Shown piece after piece: positions 44,071 to 53,843 of a stretch of DNA of 64,000 nucleotides. Both the position numbers and the translations under genes were made by a program. The notes beneath the pieces were generated by a model. That model saw only the letters and a list, made by a program, of their open reading frames with translations. It did not search any database and was not told where the DNA came from. The stretch comes from Ferrimicrobium sp. (GTDB lineage: Bacteria > Actinomycetota > Acidimicrobiia > Acidimicrobiales > Acidimicrobiaceae), in the NCBI RefSeq assembly GCF_027319265.1, contig NZ_DAHVNP010000031.1, positions 293,401 through 357,400 on the forward strand, given 5' to 3'. Within the stretch, counting starts at the first letter, position 1. The number at the start of each line of letters is the position of its first letter.

Positions 44071-45133
44071 CTCGCAGTTCCTCTCGTTCACTAGTCGCCG
44101 ACAAGCTGCTTACACAACCGCAGCTCTCACGCAGTATCAACTCAGTGGAGAGATAGAGTGTCTTCCTAGTCGCGTCCGGCTGGCGTATCCGAGCGAGCAA
44201 CAGCTCGATCGCTGCCTCACCCAACTCACGCATCGGCTGCCGTACGGTGGTCAACGGCGGGGTGACATGTCGCGAAACAGAGATATTATCGAACCCCGTA
44301 ATCGCTATATCACCGGGCACGTTGATACCCGCCGTTCGCAAGACACTCATGGCCCCAATAGCCATCTCATCGTTTCCAAAAACAATCGCTCTCGGCGGCC
44401 GACCCCCAGCAAGTAGTCGCTCCATGGCCGTACGTCCCCCAAGCTCAGTGAATCCACCCTCGGCGGCTGGATGCAGCGGTAAGGTTCGTCCAGCTTGCGC
44501 AAGCGCTTCACAAAACCCCGCAAACCGCTCACTCGAGTCCGGCGAACCTTCAGGGCCCCCGACAAAGACGATATTCTCATATCCGTGCGCCGCAAGAAGG
44601 TGGGCTGTGATGTCGCGCGCACCAGTACGGTTGTCTACTGCAACATGGTCCAGCGAACGTCGCCCAGGTCGATGCGCTAGCAATACGACCGGCACCATTC
44701 TGGCGATCGCCGCAACATCCTTATCAGCAAGGCTTCGTGACATGATGACAAGCCCATCGACCTTACTCGCAACAGAATACGCAAGATTCTTCCCGCCAGA
44801 TGCTTTCAGCGCAGCGATCAGCACAGCTTGACCAGCATGCGTAGCTACACGCTCTGCTCCACGGATGACCTGATCGACATAGAGAGGTGATTCCTCCTGG
44901 CCCACGTCCGGTTCTCCGAGATCGGGGAACAGGAGCCCGACAATGCCCGCCCGACGAGATGCAAGACCTCGTGCGGCGCCGTTTGGCACCCAACCTAGCT
45001 CCAAGGCGGTAGCGAGAACGCGCTGACGAGTGCGTTCCGAGCCAAAAGTCTCATCCTGCATGACGCGAGACACGGTCGTTGTAGAGACACCACAGCGTGC
45101 AGCAACCGCATAGATCGTTGGACGATCCCCCAA
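44060..45133 (-). CDS. LacI-family transcriptional regulator
   Basis: This 357-aa protein has an N-terminal helix-turn-helix (PTIYAVAARCGVSTTTVSRV) and hinge helix (NGAARGLASRRAG), then a sugar-binding-protein-like domain with VDGLVIMSRS and IVFGNDEMAIGAM. The TTG at 45133 is preferred because a G-run ribosome binding site precedes it; an ATG at 45166 would add 11 residues. It is the first gene of the GH39/ABC cluster and very probably represses it in the absence of its sugar inducer. Its gene overlaps the GH39 gene. Confidence 0.9.
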   Translation of the reverse strand: MGDRPTIYAVAARCGVSTTTVSRVMQDETFGSERTRQRVLATALELGWVPNGAARGLASRRAGIVGLLFPDLGEPDVGQEESPLYVDQVIRGAERVATHAGQAVLIAALKASGGKNLAYSVASKVDGLVIMSRSLADKDVAAIARMVPVVLLAHRPGRRSLDHVAVDNRTGARDITAHLLAAHGYENIVFVGGPEGSPDSSERFAGFCEALAQAGRTLPLHPAAEGGFTELGGRTAMERLLAGGRPPRAIVFGNDEMAIGAMSVLRTAGINVPGDIAITGFDNISVSRHVTPPLTTVRQPMRELGEAAIELLLARIRQPDATRKTLYLSTELILRESCGCVSSLSATSEREELRDDR

Positions 45134-45363
45134 TCTCGACACCCCCCTTGTCTTGCAACGCACCATCTTGTGTACCGCTTAACTATATCAAGGAGCAACA
45201 GCCATATGAACAGTTTGCGAACATTTCGTTACGGGAGCTTCTCAAATCTTCAGAATACGCCTCGGACAACCCTCGCGGAAGACTCCGTACCCGACGGACT
45301 ACCCCGCTGTGGTCGCGCGAAGCGATCCTCAATCTTGCTGAGCAAACGTGGGTACGCGAGCGG

Positions 45364-46371
45364 TTACTCGGTCGAGACCCGTACGAGCATTTTGCCGATA
45401 TTCACCCCAGTGAACAGGGACAAGAAGGCATTTGGAAGACTTTCAAAGCCATCAACGACCGTCTCAAGAGACCGCAACTGCCCCGAGCGCACCCATTGGG
45501 TAGCCAGTGACAGGTACTCGCGATAGAGTTGCAAATGATCTGAAACGATGAAACCTTGCACTTGCAGGCGTCGACGCACCACCAGCCCCTCGAAACCTCG
45601 CGGGCCAGATGGAGGCTCGGTGTCATTGTACTGAGATATCGCCCCACACAGCAGAATACGTCCAAAATCTTTCATACGGTATAGTCCCGCTTCAAACTGG
45701 GAGCCGCCCACGTTGTCAAAGAACAGACTGATACCATCAGGCAACGCGGCACGCAACATTTGCCCAAAGTCCTCGCTGGCGCGATAATCAATTCCCGCAC
45801 TAAAACCAAGCTTGGCCAGCTCTTCCACCTTCGTCGTTCCGCCAGCGGAACCGACGACACGAGCACCATGTATCTTTCCGAGTTGGCCAACGACCGAACC
45901 GACCGCTCCTGCTGCGCCTGTCACCAAAACTTCATCCTCAGAAGTTACCTTGCCCAATACGACCAAACCCACATAGGCCGTCAACCCAGTCATGCCAAGG
46001 ACACCAAGATATGCCGACGGTGCGACGCCTTCTTCTGCCGGAAGTTTCCATAACGTTGCCGCATTGGCGACAACGGAAGTGGCCCAGGGAAACTCTCCCC
46101 GGACTAGTTCACCCACGCGATAGCCCTCGACATTGGACTCCACGATTTTACCAATCGCCGCTGAACGAATCGCTCCTCCTAGTTCGAAAGGGGCAACGTA
46201 GGAACGAGCGTCCGACATGCGACCTCGAAGGTACGGATCGACGGAGAACACCATCGGCTCGATACGCACATCGTTGTCGCCGAGAAGAGGTTCTTCTTGC
46301 ACCACTTCATCGAAGTCGTCCATCGTCGGGACACCAACCGGTCGCCGTGCCAATACCAACATCCGCACCAT
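45364..46371 (-). CDS. MDR-family NADP-dependent oxidoreductase (CurA/PTGR-like)
   Basis: This 335-aa protein belongs to the zinc-free medium-chain reductases. It has SVDPYLRGRM, the NADP-binding LVTGAAGAVGSVVGQLGKIHGARVVG region (AAGAVGS motif) and FDNVGG. Such enzymes reduce alpha,beta-unsaturated ketones and aldehydes. It begins 1 nt after the stop of the NagD-like gene, so the two are cotranscribed. The physiological substrate is unknown. Confidence 0.9.
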   Translation of the reverse strand: MVRMLVLARRPVGVPTMDDFDEVVQEEPLLGDNDVRIEPMVFSVDPYLRGRMSDARSYVAPFELGGAIRSAAIGKIVESNVEGYRVGELVRGEFPWATSVVANAATLWKLPAEEGVAPSAYLGVLGMTGLTAYVGLVVLGKVTSEDEVLVTGAAGAVGSVVGQLGKIHGARVVGSAGGTTKVEELAKLGFSAGIDYRASEDFGQMLRAALPDGISLFFDNVGGSQFEAGLYRMKDFGRILLCGAISQYNDTEPPSGPRGFEGLVVRRRLQVQGFIVSDHLQLYREYLSLATQWVRSGQLRSLETVVDGFESLPNAFLSLFTGVNIGKMLVRVSTE

Positions 46372-46372
46372 G

Positions 46373-47131
46373 TCAACCTACCTTCATTGCTACTATTGCC
46401 GCCAAACTGCCAGCTTGCAAACTCACCGGGATGTCGGGGTCATGCTCTTCGCGTACCCCGGAATGCACTAGCCCAAACTCAACACCAAGGCGCGCTGCGA
46501 AACGACCGTCAGTACTTAAGCGATCCCCAACCATAATGGTCTCATCCGCCAATAGCGGTCGGACCAACTGCACCATAGGATCCTCAGGTTTGCCAGCAAA
46601 AATTGGTTGGGCACCCGTGGCGGTTACTACCGCAGCGACCAACGCTCCCGTTCCGGGAACGACAAGCCGCTCAAGCGGGTACGACGGATCGGCATTTGTC
46701 GCAAGGAATCGGGCACCTGATCGGATCGCCACACAAGCATTCGACATGTCAGCATAACCAAACTGGCGGTACCAACCCAAGACAACTGTGTCAAGCCCTT
46801 CGGCATCCTCCAGTCGCTTTGGCACTACAAGATCGGCTCCAACGTTCTCAAGCTCCTCAATCAATCCCAGCTCGCCAATCGCGAGCACGCGTTCCCCTTC
46901 CTTCACCAGCGTCGCAGCCGCCATCGCCGAGGTGAGAATTTCCTGATGACTGGCCGTCACCCCGAACCGCGCTAATTTGTCGATGTACTGGGTCCGTGAG
47001 AGGGAGGAATTATTCGTCACAAAGCGAACTTGGTGACCAAGTTCTTTCAGCCGCGTGATCGCCTGGACTGAACCTCCAATCGGGGTATCGAGTGTCCACA
47101 CCACCCCGTCTAGATCGAGCAACCACTGCAT
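46373..47131 (-). CDS. HAD-IIA phosphatase (NagD/PGP-like)
   Basis: This 252-aa protein starts MQWLLDLDGVVW, with Asp6 and Asp8 of motif I, has FVTNNSS for motif II, and GKPEDPMV with MVGDRLSTDGRFA for motifs III/IV. This order is the NagD/4-nitrophenylphosphatase subgroup with a type IIA cap. Possible substrates include nucleotides or phosphoglycolate. It is divergent from the gene at 47169, with only 37 bp between the starts. Confidence 0.92.
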   Translation of the reverse strand: MQWLLDLDGVVWTLDTPIGGSVQAITRLKELGHQVRFVTNNSSLSRTQYIDKLARFGVTASHQEILTSAMAAATLVKEGERVLAIGELGLIEELENVGADLVVPKRLEDAEGLDTVVLGWYRQFGYADMSNACVAIRSGARFLATNADPSYPLERLVVPGTGALVAAVVTATGAQPIFAGKPEDPMVQLVRPLLADETIMVGDRLSTDGRFAARLGVEFGLVHSGVREEHDPDIPVSLQAGSLAAIVAMKVG

Positions 47132-47168
47132 ACTTCACTCCGTCCTACGCATTAACCTTACGTCTCAA

Positions 47169-48077
47169 ATGAGAAATCTCAACACCACCCCAGGCTACCC
47201 GGCCACCATGCTATGCCCAACGAACGTACCTAGGGTGGAGCCAATCTCGCTCATCCACCTAGACGCCGAGGCCGCAGGTGTGGAAGGATTCGACGATGCG
47301 ATACCAGGTACTCGGTTATCGCCAAACCTGATCCATGAAGATGTGCCCTCGTACTATCGCTACACCATTGCCACCACGAGGACTGAGGAACGGCTGCGTA
47401 TTCGAGGTCTCGTCGTCGGCTTGCCACATCTTGGAACAAACCCGCCACTATGGATCGCCATTGATACGCACGATCTCGACGCTATCTTGGCTAACCAAGG
47501 TGGCTACCTTGGCAATGTAGCCGACAACAACGGCATCATTCACCGTCTCGAACACTACGACGGACCGGCCCTTGACAGAGTGATCGCCGCGATCCTCATT
47601 GATCAACCGGCGCTCACAATACTTGAGCGCCCTGGAGGGGCGCCGGTCGATCTCGCCCCCGTTTTCATCACATCGCTCGAGGTCGCCGCCACATGCTTGC
47701 GACCAGCAGTGACAGTTGAACCAAGTCAAGATGCGACCGCAAGAGCCAAAAACTGGCTTCTCTCGCTATCCACAAGTCAGGATGCACAAGCGATCACTGA
47801 CAGGGTTGCCTGCTACCACACCCAAGAACAAGAGATCACATTTGGCATGACAAACCGGTCTCCCCGGGACATGGACAAGCCGGTTCTAGCGCATCCCTCG
47901 ATGGCGTGGACTCAAACAGAGGGAAAGATCACATGGTATCCCAACTTTGCAGCTCTGCGCGAAATCGCTGCCTCAAGGGACCGGGCGCTGTGCTTTCCTG
48001 CCAATGTTGCACTAACGCCATCGACAACGATCTTGGCTGGGGCTTGGCAGAAAAGTCATGACATGAAGGCGCAGTGA
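47169..48077 (+). CDS. Hypothetical protein, unrecognised family
   Basis: This 302-aa protein is not recognised. It starts at the first ATG after the divergent NagD-like gene; no strong ribosome binding site is visible. It is mixed alpha/beta with no membrane helix, signal peptide or known motif. Features are an ERPGGAPVDLAP block near residue 190 and an LLSLSTSQDAQAITDR helix near 230. It ends 138 bp before the convergent TPR gene. Confidence 0.65.
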   Translation: MRNLNTTPGYPATMLCPTNVPRVEPISLIHLDAEAAGVEGFDDAIPGTRLSPNLIHEDVPSYYRYTIATTRTEERLRIRGLVVGLPHLGTNPPLWIAIDTHDLDAILANQGGYLGNVADNNGIIHRLEHYDGPALDRVIAAILIDQPALTILERPGGAPVDLAPVFITSLEVAATCLRPAVTVEPSQDATARAKNWLLSLSTSQDAQAITDRVACYHTQEQEITFGMTNRSPRDMDKPVLAHPSMAWTQTEGKITWYPNFAALREIAASRDRALCFPANVALTPSTTILAGAWQKSHDMKAQ

Positions 48078-48215
48078 AGCGTACACAAGCTCAGGAACAT
48101 CTGTTCCATCAGGCCTAACGGCGGCTTACCCTCTTGCTCTCACAGAAGTGCCAATCACCACAAGCCATGAGTGTTGTCAGTTCGGCGGAGACCACTGCCT
48201 TCACCGTAACTGACA

Positions 48216-49202
48216 CTAACTCAAGACGGCAAGACGTTCGGCAACGTCATAGAGATTCTTGTCTTCTTTAAACAACTGTAGGTAAATCTCTCGAGCTCCA
48301 GAGGCATCACCAGCACGCTCGAAAAGTTGAGCCAGGAGATATCGTTGCCGAATATTTGTCAATGCGGTCCCACGGCGCTCTTTAGCTAGACCTTGTTCCA
48401 TCAACGCGATAGCCTCAGCAAGCTTCCCCTGGTCCGCCAAGGCACCAGCATAGACAATGCGTCCCTCAACAACAACTTCCTTGGCTGGAGACGCTTCACG
48501 CAGACGCAACCACCATCGCTCCAACTCGCTCGTCCGACCAAGGGCCCGTGCGCAGTCCATCAGCACAGGCAGTTGATCGAAATTGTCTGTCGCCTTATGA
48601 ACCTTACGCAACACACGAAGCGCTGCATCGTAGCGAGCGAGGCGATAGAGGCTCAGACCCATGAGCTCCAACACTTCCGGTTCATCCGGGTCCATCGAAT
48701 CGATTCGGCGCGTAATGCGCAGCGTCTCCTCGAAGCGGTCACGCTCATAGGCTTCTGTGGCTCGTGCAAGCAACTGTTGCATAGCTGAGCGACTCTTGCC
48801 TCGCATTGATGGACGTTGGGAACGTACCTTGGAAGTCTCTTGACTCGCATCACGGATCCGCGCCCTCGAGGGCGCATCGCCTGACTCTTTTTGCAACCAG
48901 CGCGATGCATGAAAACGAAGCGATGGAAGACTTGATGGCTCACTTGGCACAGACTCGGAGGCCACCGCCTCGGCCTCTACCCAATCCAAACCAGGCTCTG
49001 CCCGTTGATCGACTCCGCGGTCACGATCGGGTCGATCCTGGCGATCAGGTCGTGGACCAGAACGGAAACCTCCGCGGTCACGATCGCTATCTCGTGGTCG
49101 GGAGTATCGTGGACGATCACCGTCTTGGCTGCGGGGGCGATCGGGTCGATCCGACGAACCCGACTCGCCAAACTGCTGAGGGCCGTCTGATCTATCTGAC
49201 AT
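48216..49202 (-). CDS. TPR-repeat protein with Asp/Arg-rich disordered N-terminus
   Basis: This 328-aa protein begins MSDRSDGPQQ. Residues 10-75 are almost purely D, R, P, G and S (SDRDRGGFRSGPRPDRQDRP), so disordered and possibly RNA-binding. Residues 145-325 contain tetratricopeptide-type helical pairs (LLARATEAYERDRFEETLRI, LELMGLSLYRLARYDAALRV, IVYAGALADQGKLAEAIALM). These usually mediate protein contacts. The ATG at 49202 is chosen because the upstream extension does not resemble protein and CGGAG precedes it. Similar disordered composition is seen in the protein at 2125. Confidence 0.82.
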   Translation of the reverse strand: MSDRSDGPQQFGESGSSDRPDRPRSQDGDRPRYSRPRDSDRDRGGFRSGPRPDRQDRPDRDRGVDQRAEPGLDWVEAEAVASESVPSEPSSLPSLRFHASRWLQKESGDAPSRARIRDASQETSKVRSQRPSMRGKSRSAMQQLLARATEAYERDRFEETLRITRRIDSMDPDEPEVLELMGLSLYRLARYDAALRVLRKVHKATDNFDQLPVLMDCARALGRTSELERWWLRLREASPAKEVVVEGRIVYAGALADQGKLAEAIALMEQGLAKERRGTALTNIRQRYLLAQLFERAGDASGAREIYLQLFKEDKNLYDVAERLAVLS

Positions 49203-49424
49203 ATTGTTGTACTCCGATGATGTGGGAAGAATAAAGAGGAAAATTTTGCGCCAGACCATCCTAACCGGTACCGACCCAGGATGCTGATGTTTCCGTCTTT
49301 CCCAAGCCTGAACAGGCACGGTCACCACAGCACTTCTCCCCTTCTACTATTTCATGACGCCAGAAGGAAGAAGCCTCTATCAGGCATCCCTAGTAGACTC
49401 TAACGAGGTCACCATCTCTCGGAA

Positions 49425-51038
49425 ATGAGCCCCATGCTTGTTCATGCCAAGTCACTACAGTTCGAATACGGTGCCCGAGTTCTCTTTGATGACCTCAACT
49501 TGCTGGTCGACAAGGGAGATCGTGTCGGTCTCGTCGGTCGCAACGGCGCTGGCAAGACCACCTTGATGAAGATTCTCGCCGGCGAGCTCGAAGCCAAAGG
49601 GGTCCTTGAGCGAGTGGGCAGCGTCGGCTATTTACCACAGGACCCTCTCGCCGCCGATCCAAAGCTCACTGCACTCTCGCGGATTCTGTCGGGACGTCAA
49701 CTTGATGATCTTTTCGCCAGACTCACCGAGCTCCAGCAGCTTATGACGGAGACAGATGCCTCCGTCCGAGAAAGCGCTACCAAGGAGTATGGTCACGTGG
49801 AGACGCTCTTTGCCAGTCGAGACGGATACCGCGCTGAATCCGATGCCACCGTGCTCGCGAACTCCCTCGGTATCGAAGCTCACGTTCTATCGCAGCCAAT
49901 TGGGGTACTCAGCGGTGGACAACGACGACGGATAGAGCTTGCGCGTATCCTCTTCTCCGAAGCAGACCTCTTGTTGTTGGATGAGCCTACCAATCACCTG
50001 GATGCTGACTCCATCAACTGGTTGACGGACTTTTTGAAGAACTTTAGTGGCGGGCTGATCGTCATCTCCCACGACGCGAGGTTACTCGAATCCGTCGTCA
50101 ATCGAGTTGCCTTCCTTGACCCGCAACGTTCGACGCTTGATCTGTATACCCTCCACTATCGCGCCTATCTCGTCGCTCGCGCCGAGGACGAGGCCCGCCG
50201 ACGGCACCTCTACGAGGTGGAGACAACCAAGGCGACCCAACTCAAACGCCAGGCCGATAAGATGCGTGGCTCCACAGCAAAGCGTGCTCGCAAAGCCAAA
50301 GTTCTTGACCGACGGGCAACACGCATACTCGATAACGTCGACGATGTTCGCGCCTCCGACAAGGTCGCCAATATCCGCTTTCCCCAACCTCTGCCCTGCA
50401 CCAAGACCCCAATTCAAGCCAATGGACTTGCCAAGTCCTATGGTTCATTGGAGGTCATCAGCGGTATCGACCTCGCTATCGATCGGCAGTCACGGGTCGT
50501 CATTCTCGGCCTTAATGGAGCGGGCAAGACAACACTCCTTAGGTTGCTGGCAAACGTGGAGACTCCCGATGCTGGTGAAATCCATCCCGGAAAGGGTCTC
50601 GTCATCGGTTACTATGCCCAAGAGCATGAGATGCTCAGCCCTAACCTTACTCCGCTTGAAAACCTCCGTAAGAGCGCGCCAGCTGATGTGACCGACACCG
50701 ACTTACGGCAGATCCTCGGCTCATTCATGTTTACATCTGAAATGTTCAACCAGCCGAGCGGGACCCTATCGGGTGGCGAGAAAACTCGTCTTGCCCTTGC
50801 AACGCTTGTGTCGCAACGTGCTAACCTACTGCTGCTCGACGAACCGACCAACAACCTTGACCCGGCCAGCCGTGATCGTGTCCTTGCAGCGCTCCGTAGC
50901 TACACAGGCGCTATCATACTGGTGACCCACGACCCTGGAGCCGTCGAGGCTCTCCAGCCCGAGCGCGTCCTGATGTTGCCCGACGGTGTTGAGGATTACT
51001 GGAACGAAGAACTCTTGGAACTTGTGACGTTGGCTTAA
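49425..51038 (+). CDS. ABC-F family ATPase (Uup/EttA-like)
   Basis: This 537-aa protein has two ABC domains in one chain and no membrane helices. The first has Walker A GRNGAGKT, signature LSGGQRRRIE and DEPTNHLD; the second has GLNGAGKT, LSGGEKTRLA and DEPTNNLD. A charged linker (KATQLKRQADKMRGSTAKRARKAK) joins them. ABC-F proteins act on the ribosome as translation factors or antibiotic-protection proteins. This one resembles housekeeping members more than resistance determinants, though that is not provable here. Confidence 0.93.
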   Translation: MSPMLVHAKSLQFEYGARVLFDDLNLLVDKGDRVGLVGRNGAGKTTLMKILAGELEAKGVLERVGSVGYLPQDPLAADPKLTALSRILSGRQLDDLFARLTELQQLMTETDASVRESATKEYGHVETLFASRDGYRAESDATVLANSLGIEAHVLSQPIGVLSGGQRRRIELARILFSEADLLLLDEPTNHLDADSINWLTDFLKNFSGGLIVISHDARLLESVVNRVAFLDPQRSTLDLYTLHYRAYLVARAEDEARRRHLYEVETTKATQLKRQADKMRGSTAKRARKAKVLDRRATRILDNVDDVRASDKVANIRFPQPLPCTKTPIQANGLAKSYGSLEVISGIDLAIDRQSRVVILGLNGAGKTTLLRLLANVETPDAGEIHPGKGLVIGYYAQEHEMLSPNLTPLENLRKSAPADVTDTDLRQILGSFMFTSEMFNQPSGTLSGGEKTRLALATLVSQRANLLLLDEPTNNLDPASRDRVLAALRSYTGAIILVTHDPGAVEALQPERVLMLPDGVEDYWNEELLELVTLA

Positions 51039-51084
51039 TCAGGCTCTCAAAGTCTTCCAAGGTTCAGCCAGTAGGCTCACACAC

Positions 51085-51453
51085 ATGAACACGAACCAAT
51101 CAAGCGACACCAAACTCGAAGTAGTAATACAGCTCGACACCCCAGATCAGGAAGGCTGGCAACAGGTACTCCGTCAGATAGAGAACCTGCTAGCTGAAGA
51201 TGATTCTGCCTCCGTCGAGGTGGTCTGCTCTGGCAGGGGAACCGACCTTATTCGACGTGACACCACCCACCTCTCAATCGAGCTCAACAACCTTGCGGCT
51301 CGGGGTATTTCGTTTGTTGCCTGCAACAACTCTCTACGCCAACGGTCGATCCGAGAAGATGAACTCTTCCCGTTTGTGACCATAGTGCCAAGTGCCATAG
51401 GAGAGCTCATTCGGGCTCAGCGTGATGGCAAGGCCTACCTAAAGTTGGTCTAG
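51085..51453 (+). CDS. DsrE-family-like protein
   Basis: This 122-aa protein resembles DsrE/DsrF-like proteins: a beta-alpha fold with VVIQLDTPDQEGW at the start, helix QQVLRQIENLL, strand VEVVCSGRGTDLI, then ISFVACNNSLRQRSI containing one Cys, and FVTIVPSAIGELIRAQRDG. Some family members carry sulfur on a conserved Cys; here the Cys in ACNNS sits at the usual place. It follows the ABC-F gene by 46 bp and may be cotranscribed. Confidence 0.82.
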   Translation: MNTNQSSDTKLEVVIQLDTPDQEGWQQVLRQIENLLAEDDSASVEVVCSGRGTDLIRRDTTHLSIELNNLAARGISFVACNNSLRQRSIREDELFPFVTIVPSAIGELIRAQRDGKAYLKLV

Positions 51454-51784
51454 TTCTACGTAAACGCTCACCGCGGCAACAGTACTGGACCTACGTCGTC
51501 TTCTTGATGGCCTGCATGCGTCTTTTGACGCGTATTATTGATCCACCTCGGATTCCAGCGGTACTACGAGGCCGGTACTACCGCGCGAGACTGACATGGT
51601 CATTGGGCCGTGCAATCGTATCGCTATCGCTCAAGAAGCCCGCTTCGTAGACCGTAATCAGCGCACTCGGCCGAGCCCTTTGACCGAGGATCGTCAGCTG
51701 TTGCTCAACCGATGGGCAACGTGGATCGCGTTGGCGAGGAACACCTCACGCGTAGCAGCTCCGCTCGGTCACCGTAAAGAGCTA
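51454..51784. other. Intergenic stretch between convergent genes
   Basis: About 330 bp with no recognised gene. A GTAC-rich imperfect inverted repeat around 51559-51586 is the only visible structure. Confidence 0.4.
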
Positions 51785-53833
51785 CTACCGATCCACCGCA
51801 TTGACAAGCTCTTCGAGTTCCCAAGCATCCTCCAAAACCCGTTCTGCGTGGTGGCAGGCGACGGTGTGGCCTGAAGCTATGACGCGCAACTGTGGATGAT
51901 CGATGGAACACTCTTGCGTTGCATAGGGACACCGCGGATGGAAACGGCAGCCACTGGGTGGAGAGAGTGGAGAAGGCAGCTCACCCACAATCTGGCCCAC
52001 TCTCGCTTTTTCTCGCTCAATCGCTGGATCGGGAATGGGAACCGAACGCAGGAGCCCGCGTGTGTAGGGGTGTGCCGGACTCGCAAAGATATCCGATGCA
52101 GCGGCGAGCTCAACGACCTCCCCAAGGTACATCACGCCAATCCTATCCGCCAAGTAACTGACCACCGAGAGGTCATGGGATATCAGTGCATAGGTCAGTC
52201 CATACCGCGCCTGTAGACGCCGCATCATATTCAGCACCTGGCTCCGGATGGAGACATCGAGTGCCGAGACCGGCTCATCGGCGACGACCAACCCAGGCTC
52301 GAGCATCAGCGCCCGTGCAAAACCCACTCGCTGACGCTGACCACCGGAGAACTCGTGTGGATAACGTTCAACGGCGTTGCGCCGCAGCCCTACCTCGTCT
52401 AACAAGGTATACATTCGTGCTTCCTGTAGCGCTGCATCGCCAATATGTTGCACCTTTACGGGCTCGAGCAGCGCCGGGCCAATCCTCATTCGAGGATCCA
52501 GGGATGCATATGGGTCCTGGAACATGAGTTGAAAATTGCGACGCAACTTTCGCATCTCGCTCAGCGAGCACGCAGCAATATCCTCACCACGATAGAGGAT
52601 TTGACCAGCAGTGGGGCGCTCGAGACCAACCATCATCCGCCCGAGCGTAGATTTTCCACAACCGGACTCACCCACAATACCGACGGTCTCCCCCTCGTAG
52701 AGTGTCAGATCGATACCAGAAACCGCATGAATACTACCCATTTTGCGCCGCAGTGCACCTGCGAAGATATCGTACTCTTTCACCAATCCTTTGAGTTCGA
52801 GGAGAGGCTCATGGGGTAACGATCGAGGAGCATGTCGCTCCTGAACACCGAGTACCGCCGAGCGCACTTCATGATCGACCGGGAACCAACACGCGAACCG
52901 ATGTTGATCACCCTCTAACACCGGATCCTCTTCACGGCAACGATCCTGAGCGAAACGGCAACGATCCGCAAAGCGGCATCCCTTCGGTGGGTGGGCAAGA
53001 TCCGGTGGCAGGCCAGGAATGGTCGCGAGGACCCGTTCACGATCATCCCCAATCCGGGGGATGGAGGAGAACAGCGAATAGGTATAGGGATGGCGCATCT
53101 GTTGAAAAAGCTGTGAAGTACCAGTACTCTCAACGACTCGACCAGCGTACATCACCATCACACGATCAGCACGGCCGGCGACGACTCCCAAATCGTGCGT
53201 AACCAATATAAGACCCATATTCAGGGTTGCCTTCAACTCATCGAGGAGACCAAGGATCTGCGCCTGAATCGTGACGTCAAGAGCCGTCGTAGGTTCGTCA
53301 GCGATTAACAGTTCAGGCGAGTTGGCCAACGCGATGGCGATCATGACGCGCTGGCGCATGCCACCCGATAGTTGATGGGGAAAGTCATTCAAACGTTCCG
53401 CGGCCGCCGGAATCCTCACTAAATCGAGGACCTCGAGCGCTCGCTTGCGCGCAGCGGCCTTGGTCGCTGCTTTGTGGATGACGAGTGACTCGGCGATCTG
53501 CCAGCCTATGGTTTTCGACGGATTCAGGCTGGTCATTGGGTCCTGGAAAACCACCCCGATCTTGCTGCCGCGCACCGCTCGCATCCGAGCTTCGGAGGCG
53601 CCAACAAGTTCCTCACCGTCGAGCTTGATACTTCCCCCAGCGATCACTCCTCCGGCTGGAAGGAGCCGGACAATCGAGAGCGCCGTCATCGTCTTGCCGC
53701 AACCTGACTCGCCTACCACCCCAAGGGTCTCACCTCGTTTGACCGAGAGCGTCACTCCATCGACTGCGCGTATCGTGTTGCGACGCTGTCGAATCTCTGT
53801 CGCCAGGTCTTTGATCTCCAGTAACTCCGCCAT
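51785..53833 (-). CDS. Fused double ATPase of an Opp/Dpp-type ABC importer (DppD-DppF)
   Basis: This 682-aa protein joins both ATPases in one chain. Domain 1 has [29 protein letters not shown] and a Cys-rich tail ([14 protein letters not shown]). Domain 2 has [28 protein letters not shown] and the tail [14 protein letters not shown]. Both active sites look complete. The second of two adjacent ATGs is used because of spacing to GAGGGGG. It begins 10 nt after the flavoprotein stop, forming a two-gene operon. The permeases are divergent at 56103. Confidence 0.93.
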   Translation of the reverse strand: MAELLEIKDLATEIRQRRNTIRAVDGVTLSVKRGETLGVVGESGCGKTMTALSIVRLLPAGGVIAGGSIKLDGEELVGASEARMRAVRGSKIGVVFQDPMTSLNPSKTIGWQIAESLVIHKAATKAAARKRALEVLDLVRIPAAAERLNDFPHQLSGGMRQRVMIAIALANSPELLIADEPTTALDVTIQAQILGLLDELKATLNMGLILVTHDLGVVAGRADRVMVMYAGRVVESTGTSQLFQQMRHPYTYSLFSSIPRIGDDRERVLATIPGLPPDLAHPPKGCRFADRCRFAQDRCREEDPVLEGDQHRFACWFPVDHEVRSAVLGVQERHAPRSLPHEPLLELKGLVKEYDIFAGALRRKMGSIHAVSGIDLTLYEGETVGIVGESGCGKSTLGRMMVGLERPTAGQILYRGEDIAACSLSEMRKLRRNFQLMFQDPYASLDPRMRIGPALLEPVKVQHIGDAALQEARMYTLLDEVGLRRNAVERYPHEFSGGQRQRVGFARALMLEPGLVVADEPVSALDVSIRSQVLNMMRRLQARYGLTYALISHDLSVVSYLADRIGVMYLGEVVELAAASDIFASPAHPYTRGLLRSVPIPDPAIEREKARVGQIVGELPSPLSPPSGCRFHPRCPYATQECSIDHPQLRVIASGHTVACHHAERVLEDAWELEELVNAVDR

Positions 53834-53843
53834 CATTGCCCCC

